From contig CAYZWU010000045.1 in assembly GCA_964482235.1 (NCBI GenBank), forward strand, positions 1-44,890: 44,890 bases of DNA, written 5' to 3'. Positions within the stretch are counted from its first letter, which is position 1; every line of letters starts with the position of its first letter. Under the pieces are notes generated by a model. That model saw nothing but the letters and a program-made list of their open reading frames with translations. It was not told the origin of the DNA and searched no databases. Source of the DNA: CAYZWU01 sp964482235. GTDB taxonomy: Bacteria > Planctomycetota > B15-G4 > CAYZWU01. Shown here in pieces: positions 24,189 to 31,548 of this stretch. The translations under genes and the position numbers were made by a program.

Positions 24189-26309
24189 TCAGTAGTTCTC
24201 GATTCTGGATACGTCGCCGTACCGCTTCCAGATCTTCAGGGCGATGGAGAGCGGCTTGAGCATCGGCACGGTGTAGGTCTGGAAGTTCTTCGACGCGAGG
24301 TAAGCCCGCGTCTCCCAGACGTGCCGCGAGAATCCGCGCGGCGAGAGGATGAGCGGCTTCTTCAGTTCCTGCTGCAGCTCCACGAGACGCTCGGCGATGT
24401 ACTCCGAGAGGTAGGGAACCTGGAAGTAGCAGCCCACCAGGATGATGTCCGTATTGGGATCGTCGTTCAGGATGCGGAGGGCATCGAGAAGAAGGTCATC
24501 GCTGCAGTCGCCGAAGAGGTCGAGCGGATTTGACGCCACGCCCTTCTTGATCCGCTCCTGCTCCTCGGGGTTCGCGGACTTGATCTTGTGCTCGAGGATG
24601 GAAACGAAGCGCTCCTTGGTTTCGGGCGCGAAGTCGGCCAGCTCGAGACCTTCCTCAGTGACCTGGTCGGCCAGGAGAATCCCCGCACCGCCGCCCACGC
24701 TCACAAGCCCGACCCTGTTCCCCATGGCCGGCGGCTGGGTGGAGAGGAACGAGAGGATGTTGATCACGATCTTCGGATCCTCGGTGAGTTCCTCGATCAG
24801 GAAGAGGCCGGCCTGCTCGCACGCCGCCTTGAACGCCTCGAAGCTCCCGGCCAGCGAGGCGGTGTGGGACACGGTGGCCGCTGCACCGCCGCTCACCCCG
24901 CCCTTGATCACGATCACCGGCTTCTTCAGGGCGACCTTCCTGCCAACCTCCATGAACTGCAGCCCGTTCCGCAGCCCTTCGATGTAGATGGCGATGACCT
25001 TGATGCGCGGATCGTCTCCCATGTGCGCCAGTAGCTCGGGGATGTTGATGCCCGATGCATTGCCGCACGAGACCCACTTGCCCACGGCGAGATTATCCCA
25101 GTTGAGCATCTCGAGCAGCTCGAGGCCGATGCCGCCGCTCTGGGAGATGATGCCGATCCCGCTCGGCCTATCCTGCACGTCGGTGCGGCGCTCGGGGATG
25201 AAGAGGGTGTTGAGCCCCGAGAAGTTGTCGATCAGCCCGAGGCAGTTCGGGCCCACGTAGACGACCTTGTGCTCCTCGGCCGTCTTGATCAGCTCCATCT
25301 CGAGGTCCTTGCGGCCGCTTTCAGCGAATCCGTCGCTCACGATGATGGCGCCCCGCCCGCCCAGCTCGCAGAACTGCCTGAATCCGGAGACCACGTCCTC
25401 GGGATTCACGGCGAAGACGGCCAGGTCGGGGACGTCGGGGAGCTCGTCGATCGTGGGGTAGCATGTTCGACCGAGCAGCTTCTTTCTCCTGGGATTGATG
25501 GGGAAGAGCCTCTTGATCCTGCTCGAGTTCTTGAGGATGATCCCGCCGATCGAGCCTGGCTTCGACGCCCCCACGATGGCCACCGAGTCGGGCGCGAAGA
25601 TCGACTTGAGGCTCTTGAGCCGCCGTTTCGAGAGGTCCGTCTCCCTGGGATGAAAGACCGGCTCGCCCTTGATCAGGCGGGCGTCCACGATGGCGAAGCC
25701 CTCCTCGTAGACGATCACCGGGTTCAGGTCGAGCTCGTGGATGTCCGGTCGCTCGTCCATCAGGGTCGAGACCTTGATCGCCAGGTCGATGACGGCCTTC
25801 CTGTCGAGAGGGGGGCCGCGGAAGCCGCGGAGCACGCGGTCCGCGAGCGTCTTGGAGAGCATGCGCTCCACGTCGTCGCTGCTGAGGACTCCCACGCCGG
25901 GCGCCGTGTCCTTCCAGAGCTCCACGAAGCGCCCGCCGTGCCCCACGACGGTGACGGGGCCGAAGCACTGATCCTGCTTGGCGCCGACCAGCATCTCGAA
26001 GCCGGTCCGGACCATCTTCTGGATCAGGACGTTCTCCGCGTCCGACGCGCCGGCCTTGCGGGCGTTCTGCACGATGGTGTCGAAAGCCTCGAGGGCCTGC
26101 TCCTCGTTCTCGATGTTGAGGCAGACCACGCCCACATCGGTCTTGTGCACGATCTCCTGGGTGGAAGCCTTGAGAACCACGGGAAACCCGAGTTCTTCGG
26201 CAGCCTCGCGAACCGCCTCCCTTGATCGGACGATCCTGCCGAGAACGGGAATTCCATACGGTTTGAGGACCGATAATGTTTCCTCGAAACCAAGTTGTGT
26301 GCCGCTCAT
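24189..26309 (-). CDS. ADP-forming acyl-CoA synthetase (single chain, ATP-grasp first)
   Basis: 706 aa; AAAGGAACCGACA precedes the ATG. Residues ~1-220 are the ATP-grasp (beta) domain, ending in ELDLNPVIV 192-200. Residues ~235-700 are the CoA-binding and ligase (alpha) domains: VAIVGAS 243-249, VGPNCLG 352-358, ISQSGGIG 388-395 and the phospho-histidine site SHTASLAG 481-488 (His482). Enzymes of this type turn acetyl-CoA or another acyl-CoA plus ADP and phosphate into acid, CoA and ATP, giving energy in fermenters. The order beta-alpha is the reverse of the common alpha-beta fusion. The substrate is not predictable. The sulfatase-fold gene lies 31 nt upstream on the same strand. Confidence 0.93.
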   Translation of the reverse strand: MSGTQLGFEETLSVLKPYGIPVLGRIVRSREAVREAAEELGFPVVLKASTQEIVHKTDVGVVCLNIENEEQALEAFDTIVQNARKAGASDAENVLIQKMVRTGFEMLVGAKQDQCFGPVTVVGHGGRFVELWKDTAPGVGVLSSDDVERMLSKTLADRVLRGFRGPPLDRKAVIDLAIKVSTLMDERPDIHELDLNPVIVYEEGFAIVDARLIKGEPVFHPRETDLSKRRLKSLKSIFAPDSVAIVGASKPGSIGGIILKNSSRIKRLFPINPRRKKLLGRTCYPTIDELPDVPDLAVFAVNPEDVVSGFRQFCELGGRGAIIVSDGFAESGRKDLEMELIKTAEEHKVVYVGPNCLGLIDNFSGLNTLFIPERRTDVQDRPSGIGIISQSGGIGLELLEMLNWDNLAVGKWVSCGNASGINIPELLAHMGDDPRIKVIAIYIEGLRNGLQFMEVGRKVALKKPVIVIKGGVSGGAAATVSHTASLAGSFEAFKAACEQAGLFLIEELTEDPKIVINILSFLSTQPPAMGNRVGLVSVGGGAGILLADQVTEEGLELADFAPETKERFVSILEHKIKSANPEEQERIKKGVASNPLDLFGDCSDDLLLDALRILNDDPNTDIILVGCYFQVPYLSEYIAERLVELQQELKKPLILSPRGFSRHVWETRAYLASKNFQTYTVPMLKPLSIALKIWKRYGDVSRIENY

Positions 26310-26340
26310 TGTCGGTTCCTTTGTCTTGAAGCTCGGAGTC

Positions 26341-27741
26341 CTACTTGGAATATCCGATCGATCTCAGCCGCTCGGCATCTTCGTCCGATACGGATTGATT
26401 CGCGGATGAGGCCTGGTCGGACAGATTCCTGACGATCTTCTGCAGTACAGCGGACAGCTCGCCGACCTTCTCGGGAAAATCGGCGGCCAGGTTTTTTTTC
26501 TCTCTGGGGTCCTGCTCCATGTCGAAGAGCTCCTGCGTTCCTTCGTCCCGGGCTTCGATATACTTCCATTTACCCGAGATCACGGCGTACTTCTCCCCCT
26601 TGACCGGCTTTCCGCTGACCGTGTCGCTCTCGTAGAAACGGCGCTGCAGGAAGATCTCCCGTTCGCGGCGGGCCATGCCTTTACCGTCGATGAGGGAGGT
26701 CAGGCTCCTTCCCTGGGACCGGGGGATCGGATCCTCGGCTCCCGTGAGTTCGAGGATCGTGGGCGCCACGTCCATCAGTTCCACGTTGCCTCCCACCACC
26801 TTGCCGGCCGGGATCCGCCCGGGATAGCGCATGATGAGCGGGATCCTCATCGCTTCCTCGAAAAGATAGAAGCCATGCTCGAGCCAGGCATGCTCCAGAA
26901 GCCCCTCCCCGTGGTCGCTCGTCAAGACCACCAGGGTCTCCTCGGCAGGATGGAGACGGTCCATCGTGCGGATGAACCTCTCGATCTCCCGATCGGTGAA
27001 GAGGACCTCGCCGTCGTACGACTGGTCGATCGACCGCTTTTTCGGATGCCCTTTGTACGGCGGCCCTTGCGCCGCAACCTCCTCGCGGAACAGGGCAGGG
27101 GGGTCGTAAGGGTAGTGGGGATCGAAGTAGTGCAGCCAGAGGAAGAAGGGGCGGTCGCTCTCGCGGCCTCGCAGCCAGGCGAGCGCCTTGTCCGTCGTCT
27201 CGTTGGCCCGGCGGTCGAAATAGCCCTGGTCGCCCGGCTGGTGGATGCCCTGTGCGCGGAAGGAGGAGTTCGCGCCCCTGAAATCGTCGTCGTAGATGCC
27301 GAAGCCCTGGGAGTAGCCGAACTTGTGGTTGACGGCAAAGGACGAGACGAAGGCCGCGGTCTCGTAGCCCCTGTTCTGGAACGATTCGGCCAGGGTGGTG
27401 ACGTTGCCGGGCAGCGTGAAACCGTTCTTCGTCACCCCGTGGACAATGGGATACTGGGAGGTGAACAGCGTGGAATGGGCCGGTCCCGTCGTCGGCATGG
27501 GGCAGTAGGTGCTGTCGAAGCGGACGCCCTGCGAGGCCAGATTGTCGAGAAAGGGGGTTGTCGGCCGCTCGTACCCGTAGCAGGAGCACCGATCGCTTCG
27601 CAGGGTGTCGACCACGATGAGCAGCACGTTCGGCCCGTCCGGCGAGTCGCCGCAGCCGCCGAGAACCGAGCAGGCGGCGCAGAGCAGGATCGCGGCCGGG
27701 AGGGTGAAACAAGACCGGTAATTGGTGCTTGTGCAACTCAT
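26341..27741 (-). CDS. Second sulfatase-fold lipoprotein lacking the formylglycine cysteine
   Basis: 466 aa from the ATG at 27741; an in-frame GTG at 27765 is less likely. The lipobox SVLGGC puts the lipidated Cys at 30. The fold is clear from LLIVVDTLRSDRCS (metal Asp45) and LTSDHGEGLLEHAW. As in the gene at 12565, the nucleophile region reads MPTTGPAHSTLFTS (82-95): Thr85-Gly-Pro replaces C/S-x-P-x-R, so formylglycine cannot form there. The two proteins also share overall length and the C-terminal ending pattern (ERLRSIGY / ELMKQMGY). It may be co-transcribed with the acyl-CoA synthetase gene. Likely a phospho-transferase, phosphodiesterase or other alkaline-phosphatase-superfamily enzyme on the cell surface; substrate unknown. 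Confidence 0.88.
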   Translation of the reverse strand: MSCTSTNYRSCFTLPAAILLCAACSVLGGCGDSPDGPNVLLIVVDTLRSDRCSCYGYERPTTPFLDNLASQGVRFDSTYCPMPTTGPAHSTLFTSQYPIVHGVTKNGFTLPGNVTTLAESFQNRGYETAAFVSSFAVNHKFGYSQGFGIYDDDFRGANSSFRAQGIHQPGDQGYFDRRANETTDKALAWLRGRESDRPFFLWLHYFDPHYPYDPPALFREEVAAQGPPYKGHPKKRSIDQSYDGEVLFTDREIERFIRTMDRLHPAEETLVVLTSDHGEGLLEHAWLEHGFYLFEEAMRIPLIMRYPGRIPAGKVVGGNVELMDVAPTILELTGAEDPIPRSQGRSLTSLIDGKGMARREREIFLQRRFYESDTVSGKPVKGEKYAVISGKWKYIEARDEGTQELFDMEQDPREKKNLAADFPEKVGELSAVLQKIVRNLSDQASSANQSVSDEDAERLRSIGYSK

Positions 27742-27795
27742 GCCCGCATCATACCTATCCCGCACCGGGTGTGAAGCATCTACCCAAACGATGCA

Positions 27796-27845
27796 AAAAA
27801 ACGTCGTGCCAGGGCGCGGGTTCCCGCGGACCGAGCCGACGTTTT
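27796..27845 (-). terminator. Intrinsic terminator of the sigma/anti-sigma unit
   Basis: AAAACGTCG (27798-27806) pairs with CGACGTTTT (27837-27845), and inside this CGCGGG pairs with CCCGCG around a 2-nt centre. On the minus strand the stem ends in seven T residues. It lies 41 nt past the anti-sigma stop. Confidence 0.65.
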
Positions 27846-27886
27846 AATGCGTCGTCAGGGCATGTCATTTCTGGGGGGAGAGAAGG

Positions 27887-28615
27887 TCAGGCCTGGAGAT
27901 CGATATCGATCGAGCCGAGAGGCCGCGGTCTGCAGCTCGCGTCTTTTCGTTCCACTTCGAGGATCTCCATCGTGTAGTGCCCGAAAGTGACCGGCTCGAG
28001 CGAGAGGGATTCGGATTCGAGAGGCCACGACTGAAGGAGGGTATCGTCCTTCAGGAGGTCGATCCGGAAGACCTTTCCCTTGTCCGGCCGGGTGATCAGG
28101 TCGGAACGTGGCATCACGGTGATCCGGACGTCGGACGGCTCTATCTTCTGCAGGACCACCTGCTTCACGGCGTGGTCCCGGGGCGCCAGCTCGACGATTT
28201 CGGTTGCTTTGGCTGAGCGGCCGTCCCCTGAGCGGACCGGCTCCATCGCCGCCTGGGGCAGAGCCTGCTGGGCGAGCCCTTTGAGCTTCTTGATCTGGAG
28301 CGCGCCCTTCAGGAGTTGGAGCACGACCTGGGTCGGTTTCGAGGGGAGCAGCGCTTTTGCCCTGGCGATCTGCGCAGCGGGCACGGGCGGCCCCTCGATC
28401 CCCTCCGTTTCCTTCAGCACGGAGCAGACGGAATGGCATTCAGGGCACGATGCGATGTGCCTGCGTATGCGGGAGGTGTCAATTTCCGGGAGAAGATTAT
28501 CGAGGAAGGCTGCAAACTCTTCGTTATCGGGGCAATCGCCTGATGAGTCGTTTTTCCTGTTCCGAAAATACCGGAGGGCGCCGAGCTTGATGTTGATTTC
28601 GTCGTTGTCCGTCAT
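27887..28615 (-). CDS. Soluble zinc-finger anti-sigma factor candidate
   Basis: 242 aa from the ATG at 28615 (AAGGA close by; an in-frame TTG at 28639 would add 8 residues). Near residues 28-65 it has the ZAS pattern: CPDNEEFAAFLD then a helix and RRHIASCPECHSVC, giving His-x3-Cys-x2-Cys. That domain binds ECF sigma factors. No membrane helix follows; the rest is a central basic helix region and a C-terminal beta-rich part (VFRIDLLKDDTLLQSWPLE). It sits 91 nt downstream of the sigma gene on the same strand. I infer that it holds that sigma factor inactive; the signal that frees it is not evident. Confidence 0.8.
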   Translation of the reverse strand: MTDNDEINIKLGALRYFRNRKNDSSGDCPDNEEFAAFLDNLLPEIDTSRIRRHIASCPECHSVCSVLKETEGIEGPPVPAAQIARAKALLPSKPTQVVLQLLKGALQIKKLKGLAQQALPQAAMEPVRSGDGRSAKATEIVELAPRDHAVKQVVLQKIEPSDVRITVMPRSDLITRPDKGKVFRIDLLKDDTLLQSWPLESESLSLEPVTFGHYTMEILEVERKDASCRPRPLGSIDIDLQA

Positions 28616-28706
28616 TTCCTTGTAACCTCTTTTTCTCAAAAAGGTTTATCTGTTCCTTTCCCTCTTCCACAGAAGTTAAAGACTGCAAAGGGAAAGGAAT
28701 CTTGCT

Positions 28707-29585
28707 TTATATTTTTGTGAGCTTTTGCAGCACACTTCTGACCTTTACGATCACGCTGTCCGGATCGCTCTTGAACAGCATGGCCAGCTTGTTCGGTGTG
28801 GGTTCCAGGATCGGCGCGTTGATGAAGAGAAGCCCAATGAGGAGCTCGTCAGGGACGTCGAGCTCCCGGACGGCCCGGTCCATCAGCATCGAGGGGTCCT
28901 GGACGGCGATATGATCTCTTTGAACGAGCACATCGTCGTCCCACTCCAGGGTTTCCCTCTCCTGGTTCACGGCGGCTCCGGCCTTGACGGCCATCTGCTT
29001 CACCTTGTCCTTGGCCCGCTTGTAGATCACGTCGACATTCTGGCGGGAAGTGGACAGCAGCTCCGCCAACCTCTCTCGTTTCATTGACTTGTGATAGGTG
29101 ACCAGGATCGTGACGAGGCACTTCAACGAGTCGAGGTTGAAGATCGTCCACTTCAGCTGCCGGCGCTCCTCTTCGTCGATCAGCTGCTTCATCGGCTCGT
29201 CGCAGCCCGCTGGAATGAGGTCCACCAGCTCGTACTTTCCCTGCTCGTCGACCGGCCCGTGGAGGGACATCATCTTCTTCTTGTCGAGCTCTTTTCTGCG
29301 GTCAATGGCCATGCGGGTGGCGATGGTGCGGAGATACGAGGGAAACTTGCAGTTGTTGCGTCCCTCGTAAAGCCTGATCTTCCGATAGTTCTTCTTGAGG
29401 ATCTCCAGAAAAAAGTCCTCGAACAGATCGTCGATCTGGTCCCGCGTGAACCGGAAACCCGGATTGTTGAAGATCTTATAGATCAGCTTGCTGAATCGCT
29501 CCACGAACTCATCCCACGTCGTCCGGTCGCCCGATACAAGCCGCGAAATGAATGCGTTCATGTCCTTGTTGTCGTTCTTCATCAT
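28707..29585 (-). CDS. ECF-like RNA polymerase sigma factor with C-terminal extension
   Basis: 292 aa; AGAGGCGCCGAAGA precedes the ATG. Residues ~10-105 match sigma region 2 (WDEFVERFSKLIYKIF, then FEDFFLEILKKNYRKI and the promoter-melting part FPSYLRTIATRMAIDRRKE). Residues ~150-205 match region 4 with a helix-turn-helix (KRERLAELLSTSRQNVDVIYKRAKDKVK, quoted as a split span of two helices). A further ~90 residues after region 4 end in a helical segment (PTPNKLAMLFKSDPDSVIVK) that itself looks HTH-like. Ordinary ECF factors are 170-200 aa, so the extension is notable. It is followed by the zinc-finger anti-sigma gene and a terminator. Confidence 0.85.
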   Translation of the reverse strand: MMKNDNKDMNAFISRLVSGDRTTWDEFVERFSKLIYKIFNNPGFRFTRDQIDDLFEDFFLEILKKNYRKIRLYEGRNNCKFPSYLRTIATRMAIDRRKELDKKKMMSLHGPVDEQGKYELVDLIPAGCDEPMKQLIDEEERRQLKWTIFNLDSLKCLVTILVTYHKSMKRERLAELLSTSRQNVDVIYKRAKDKVKQMAVKAGAAVNQERETLEWDDDVLVQRDHIAVQDPSMLMDRAVRELDVPDELLIGLLFINAPILEPTPNKLAMLFKSDPDSVIVKVRSVLQKLTKI

Positions 29586-29612
29586 TCTTCGGCGCCTCTG
29601 AGAGGGCCCATC

Positions 29613-29618
29613 ATTATA
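29613..29618 (-). promoter_or_regulatory. Candidate -10 box for the sigma factor gene
   Basis: TATAAT on the minus strand, 28 nt before the sigma start, in an AT-rich island. No -35 match to the housekeeping consensus is seen; an autoregulated promoter is possible. Confidence 0.3.
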
Positions 29619-29657
29619 AATAGTAGAAACCGTCCGATTCGCGTTGTCGAGGCGCCT

Positions 29658-30041
29658 CTATCGCTCCGTTTTCCTGTCCGGAGGATCGGTGTACTTCCTC
29701 GCGATTCCCTTAAATCTTTCTACAGGGTACTTTATAGCGTTTTGTTTGATTTTCTGAGCCATGGCTTCGTAGACGTCGATGTCGAGACTCCTGGCCAGGT
29801 TCAGGCAGTAGAGGAGCACATCGGCCAGTTCTTCGCAGATCCTGCTGCGCAGCTTCCTGTCCCCGGACTGTTCCCTGGCCTGATCGGATGTGAGCCACTG
29901 GAAGAGCTCCATCAGTTCAGCGGACTCGATGGCGATCGACATGGCCAGGTTCTTGGGATCGTGGAATTTTTCCCAGTCCCTCTCCTCGAGAAACCGATCG
30001 TACTCATCCATCACCTCGGCTAGTCTCGGCTCGAGGGTCAT
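29658..30041 (-). CDS. MazG-like nucleotide pyrophosphohydrolase (dCTPase/RS21-C6 type)
   Basis: 127 aa; CAGGAGATAGTTTC before the ATG fixes the start. The all-alpha MazG-like fold is shown by the metal motif E39-x-x-E42 (AIESAELMELFQW) and E71-x-x-D74 (CEELADVLLYCLNLA), and the family phrase NAIKYPVERFKG near the end. These enzymes split (d)NTPs, often dCTP and modified forms, to the monophosphate and pyrophosphate, cleaning the nucleotide pool. It is divergent from the aminotransferase gene. Confidence 0.92.
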   Translation of the reverse strand: MTLEPRLAEVMDEYDRFLEERDWEKFHDPKNLAMSIAIESAELMELFQWLTSDQAREQSGDRKLRSRICEELADVLLYCLNLARSLDIDVYEAMAQKIKQNAIKYPVERFKGIARKYTDPPDRKTER

Positions 30042-30196
30042 GAAACTATCTCCTGTCCAGCACGCATATTACCATCCGGGTAAGGAGCGCCGGTCTGGTC
30101 TCGGCCCTGCCTGCACTGAGTTCCTGGTGAACGTAACTTCCTATCTCACCAAATCCTCTGTGTATGTCAATCTGTCTTTTCCGGGAAATCCTATCC

Positions 30197-30225
30197 TTGA
30201 CACCCTCTCGTGAGCCCTTTAGCAT
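30197..30225 (+). promoter_or_regulatory. Housekeeping-type promoter of the aminotransferase gene
   Basis: TTGACA (30197-30202), 17 bp, TAGCAT (30220-30225). The -35 is a perfect match and spacing is ideal. Predicted start near 30232 gives a leader of about 90 nt. The rest of 30042-30320 shows no gene. Confidence 0.6.
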
Positions 30226-30320
30226 GGATGGCGAAGATGAATCCCGTTGGCGCACAGGGCCCGTGCCGCCGATTTTCATAATCAGCCTGTCTGATCAGAG
30301 CACCCCCCGGGAGATCGAGT

Positions 30321-31430
30321 ATGTCAGCAGATATCATTGTTGAACTGAAGAAGATCAGCGACAAGGCGAAGGTTTTTGCCAGCATGCCTTACATCAAGGG
30401 GCTCACTCCGAGGATCTTCAACGAAGAGGGCCGCTACGAGGTCTATCCAACCGACGAGTCGGTGGAGCGCCGCGAGGGGATCTTCAACATGGACGAGATC
30501 GGGATCTCGCCGCTCGATCACGGCGGCCTCTACGGTGACGCCACCTTCGAGGGGATCCTGATCAATTACGGTCATATCTTCGTGTTCAAGGAACATCTTC
30601 TCCGGTGGAGGAAATCTGCGGAAAAGCTGGGCATCAACATGCCGTACACGATCGAGGACGTCGCCGTCCGGATCGTGAAGGCTATCCAGCAGGTTGGTTT
30701 TTCCGACGACGAGAAGGGCTACCTTCGACCGATCCTGACGCGCGGCTTCGGGAATCTCGGCATTCATCCCAAGAAGTGCGTGGCGCCGACGCTGTACGTG
30801 ATCTGCTCGACGATCCAGCTCTACCCGCAGGACACCTACGAGACGGGGATCCATCTTTCCGTGGCCCGCAACGTGCGGCGCCAGGGCCGGGTGATCATCG
30901 ATCCCAACGTGAAGAGCTGCAACTATCTCAACAACATCCTCGGCCTTCTGGAGACTCTCCACAAGGGCAACCTGGAAACCATGATGCTCACCGCGACCGG
31001 CGTCGTCGCGGAAGCCACGGCGGACAACATCTTCCTGATCTACCGCAGGGATGGCTGGGAGAACGATCCTTCCCGGGTGGAGGTGATCACCCCTGATCCG
31101 TCGTACTGCCTGGTCGGCATCACGCGCAACATCATCATGCAGGAAGCGAGGAAGCTCGGCTACACGATGAAGGAAGCCGACGACATGATGCCCATCGACT
31201 TCGTGGGACCCGATCGCGAGGTCTTCATGACCGGTACGGGCTGCGGGCTGATGCCCATCGTGGGGATCGAGGGACGCAATGTGGGCGACGGCAAGCCCGG
31301 CCCGGTCACCAGGAACCTCCTCGGTGCCATCACCAAGAACATGATGAATCCCGAATACGGTCTCAGCATCAAGGCCACGGAGAGCGAGGTCATCGAGTAC
31401 CTCGAGCGCCCTACCGTCTTTGAGAGGTAG
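30321..31430 (+). CDS. ilvE: Branched-chain amino acid aminotransferase (fold-type IV)
   Basis: 369 aa; GGGAGATCGAGT precedes the ATG. The fold IV PLP enzyme is shown by DHGGLYGDATFEGI (66-79), the PLP lysine at 198 in DPNVKSCNYLNNIL, and the phosphate/cofactor motif GVVAEATADNIF (228-239). The family moves the amino group between branched-chain amino acids and 2-oxoglutarate in the cytosol. An N-terminal addition of ~55 residues before the core is longer than in E. coli IlvE. D-amino-acid aminotransferase or aminodeoxychorismate lyase share the fold, but the overall pattern and length favour the IlvE group. A strong terminator follows. Confidence 0.85.
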   Translation: MSADIIVELKKISDKAKVFASMPYIKGLTPRIFNEEGRYEVYPTDESVERREGIFNMDEIGISPLDHGGLYGDATFEGILINYGHIFVFKEHLLRWRKSAEKLGINMPYTIEDVAVRIVKAIQQVGFSDDEKGYLRPILTRGFGNLGIHPKKCVAPTLYVICSTIQLYPQDTYETGIHLSVARNVRRQGRVIIDPNVKSCNYLNNILGLLETLHKGNLETMMLTATGVVAEATADNIFLIYRRDGWENDPSRVEVITPDPSYCLVGITRNIIMQEARKLGYTMKEADDMMPIDFVGPDREVFMTGTGCGLMPIVGIEGRNVGDGKPGPVTRNLLGAITKNMMNPEYGLSIKATESEVIEYLERPTVFER

Positions 31431-31453
31431 GCGCGCCTCTTCGCAGACGGCAT

Positions 31454-31498
31454 CCAAAAAAAGAGAGGCTCCCGGATCGAATGACCCGGGAGCCTTTT
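31454..31498. terminator. Bidirectional intrinsic terminator
   Basis: GGCTCCCGG (31467-31475) pairs with CCGGGAGCC (31486-31494) around a 10-nt loop; TTTT follows on the plus strand and an A-run (31455-31461) precedes, giving a T-run on the minus strand. It separates the convergent aminotransferase and peptidase genes. Confidence 0.85.
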
Positions 31499-31548
31499 CC
31501 AATTACCTTTCGAGAGGCCGCTCCGAAGGATCGGCCTGCCAGCCCGGA

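Noticed and set aside
23947..24195. 82-codon plus-strand frame with a signal-peptide-like start and GGGAG upstream
   Set aside because: It is opposite the better supported ribosome site and signal peptide of the minus-strand gene, its later codons have low GC at third positions, and it runs into the acyl-CoA synthetase stop.
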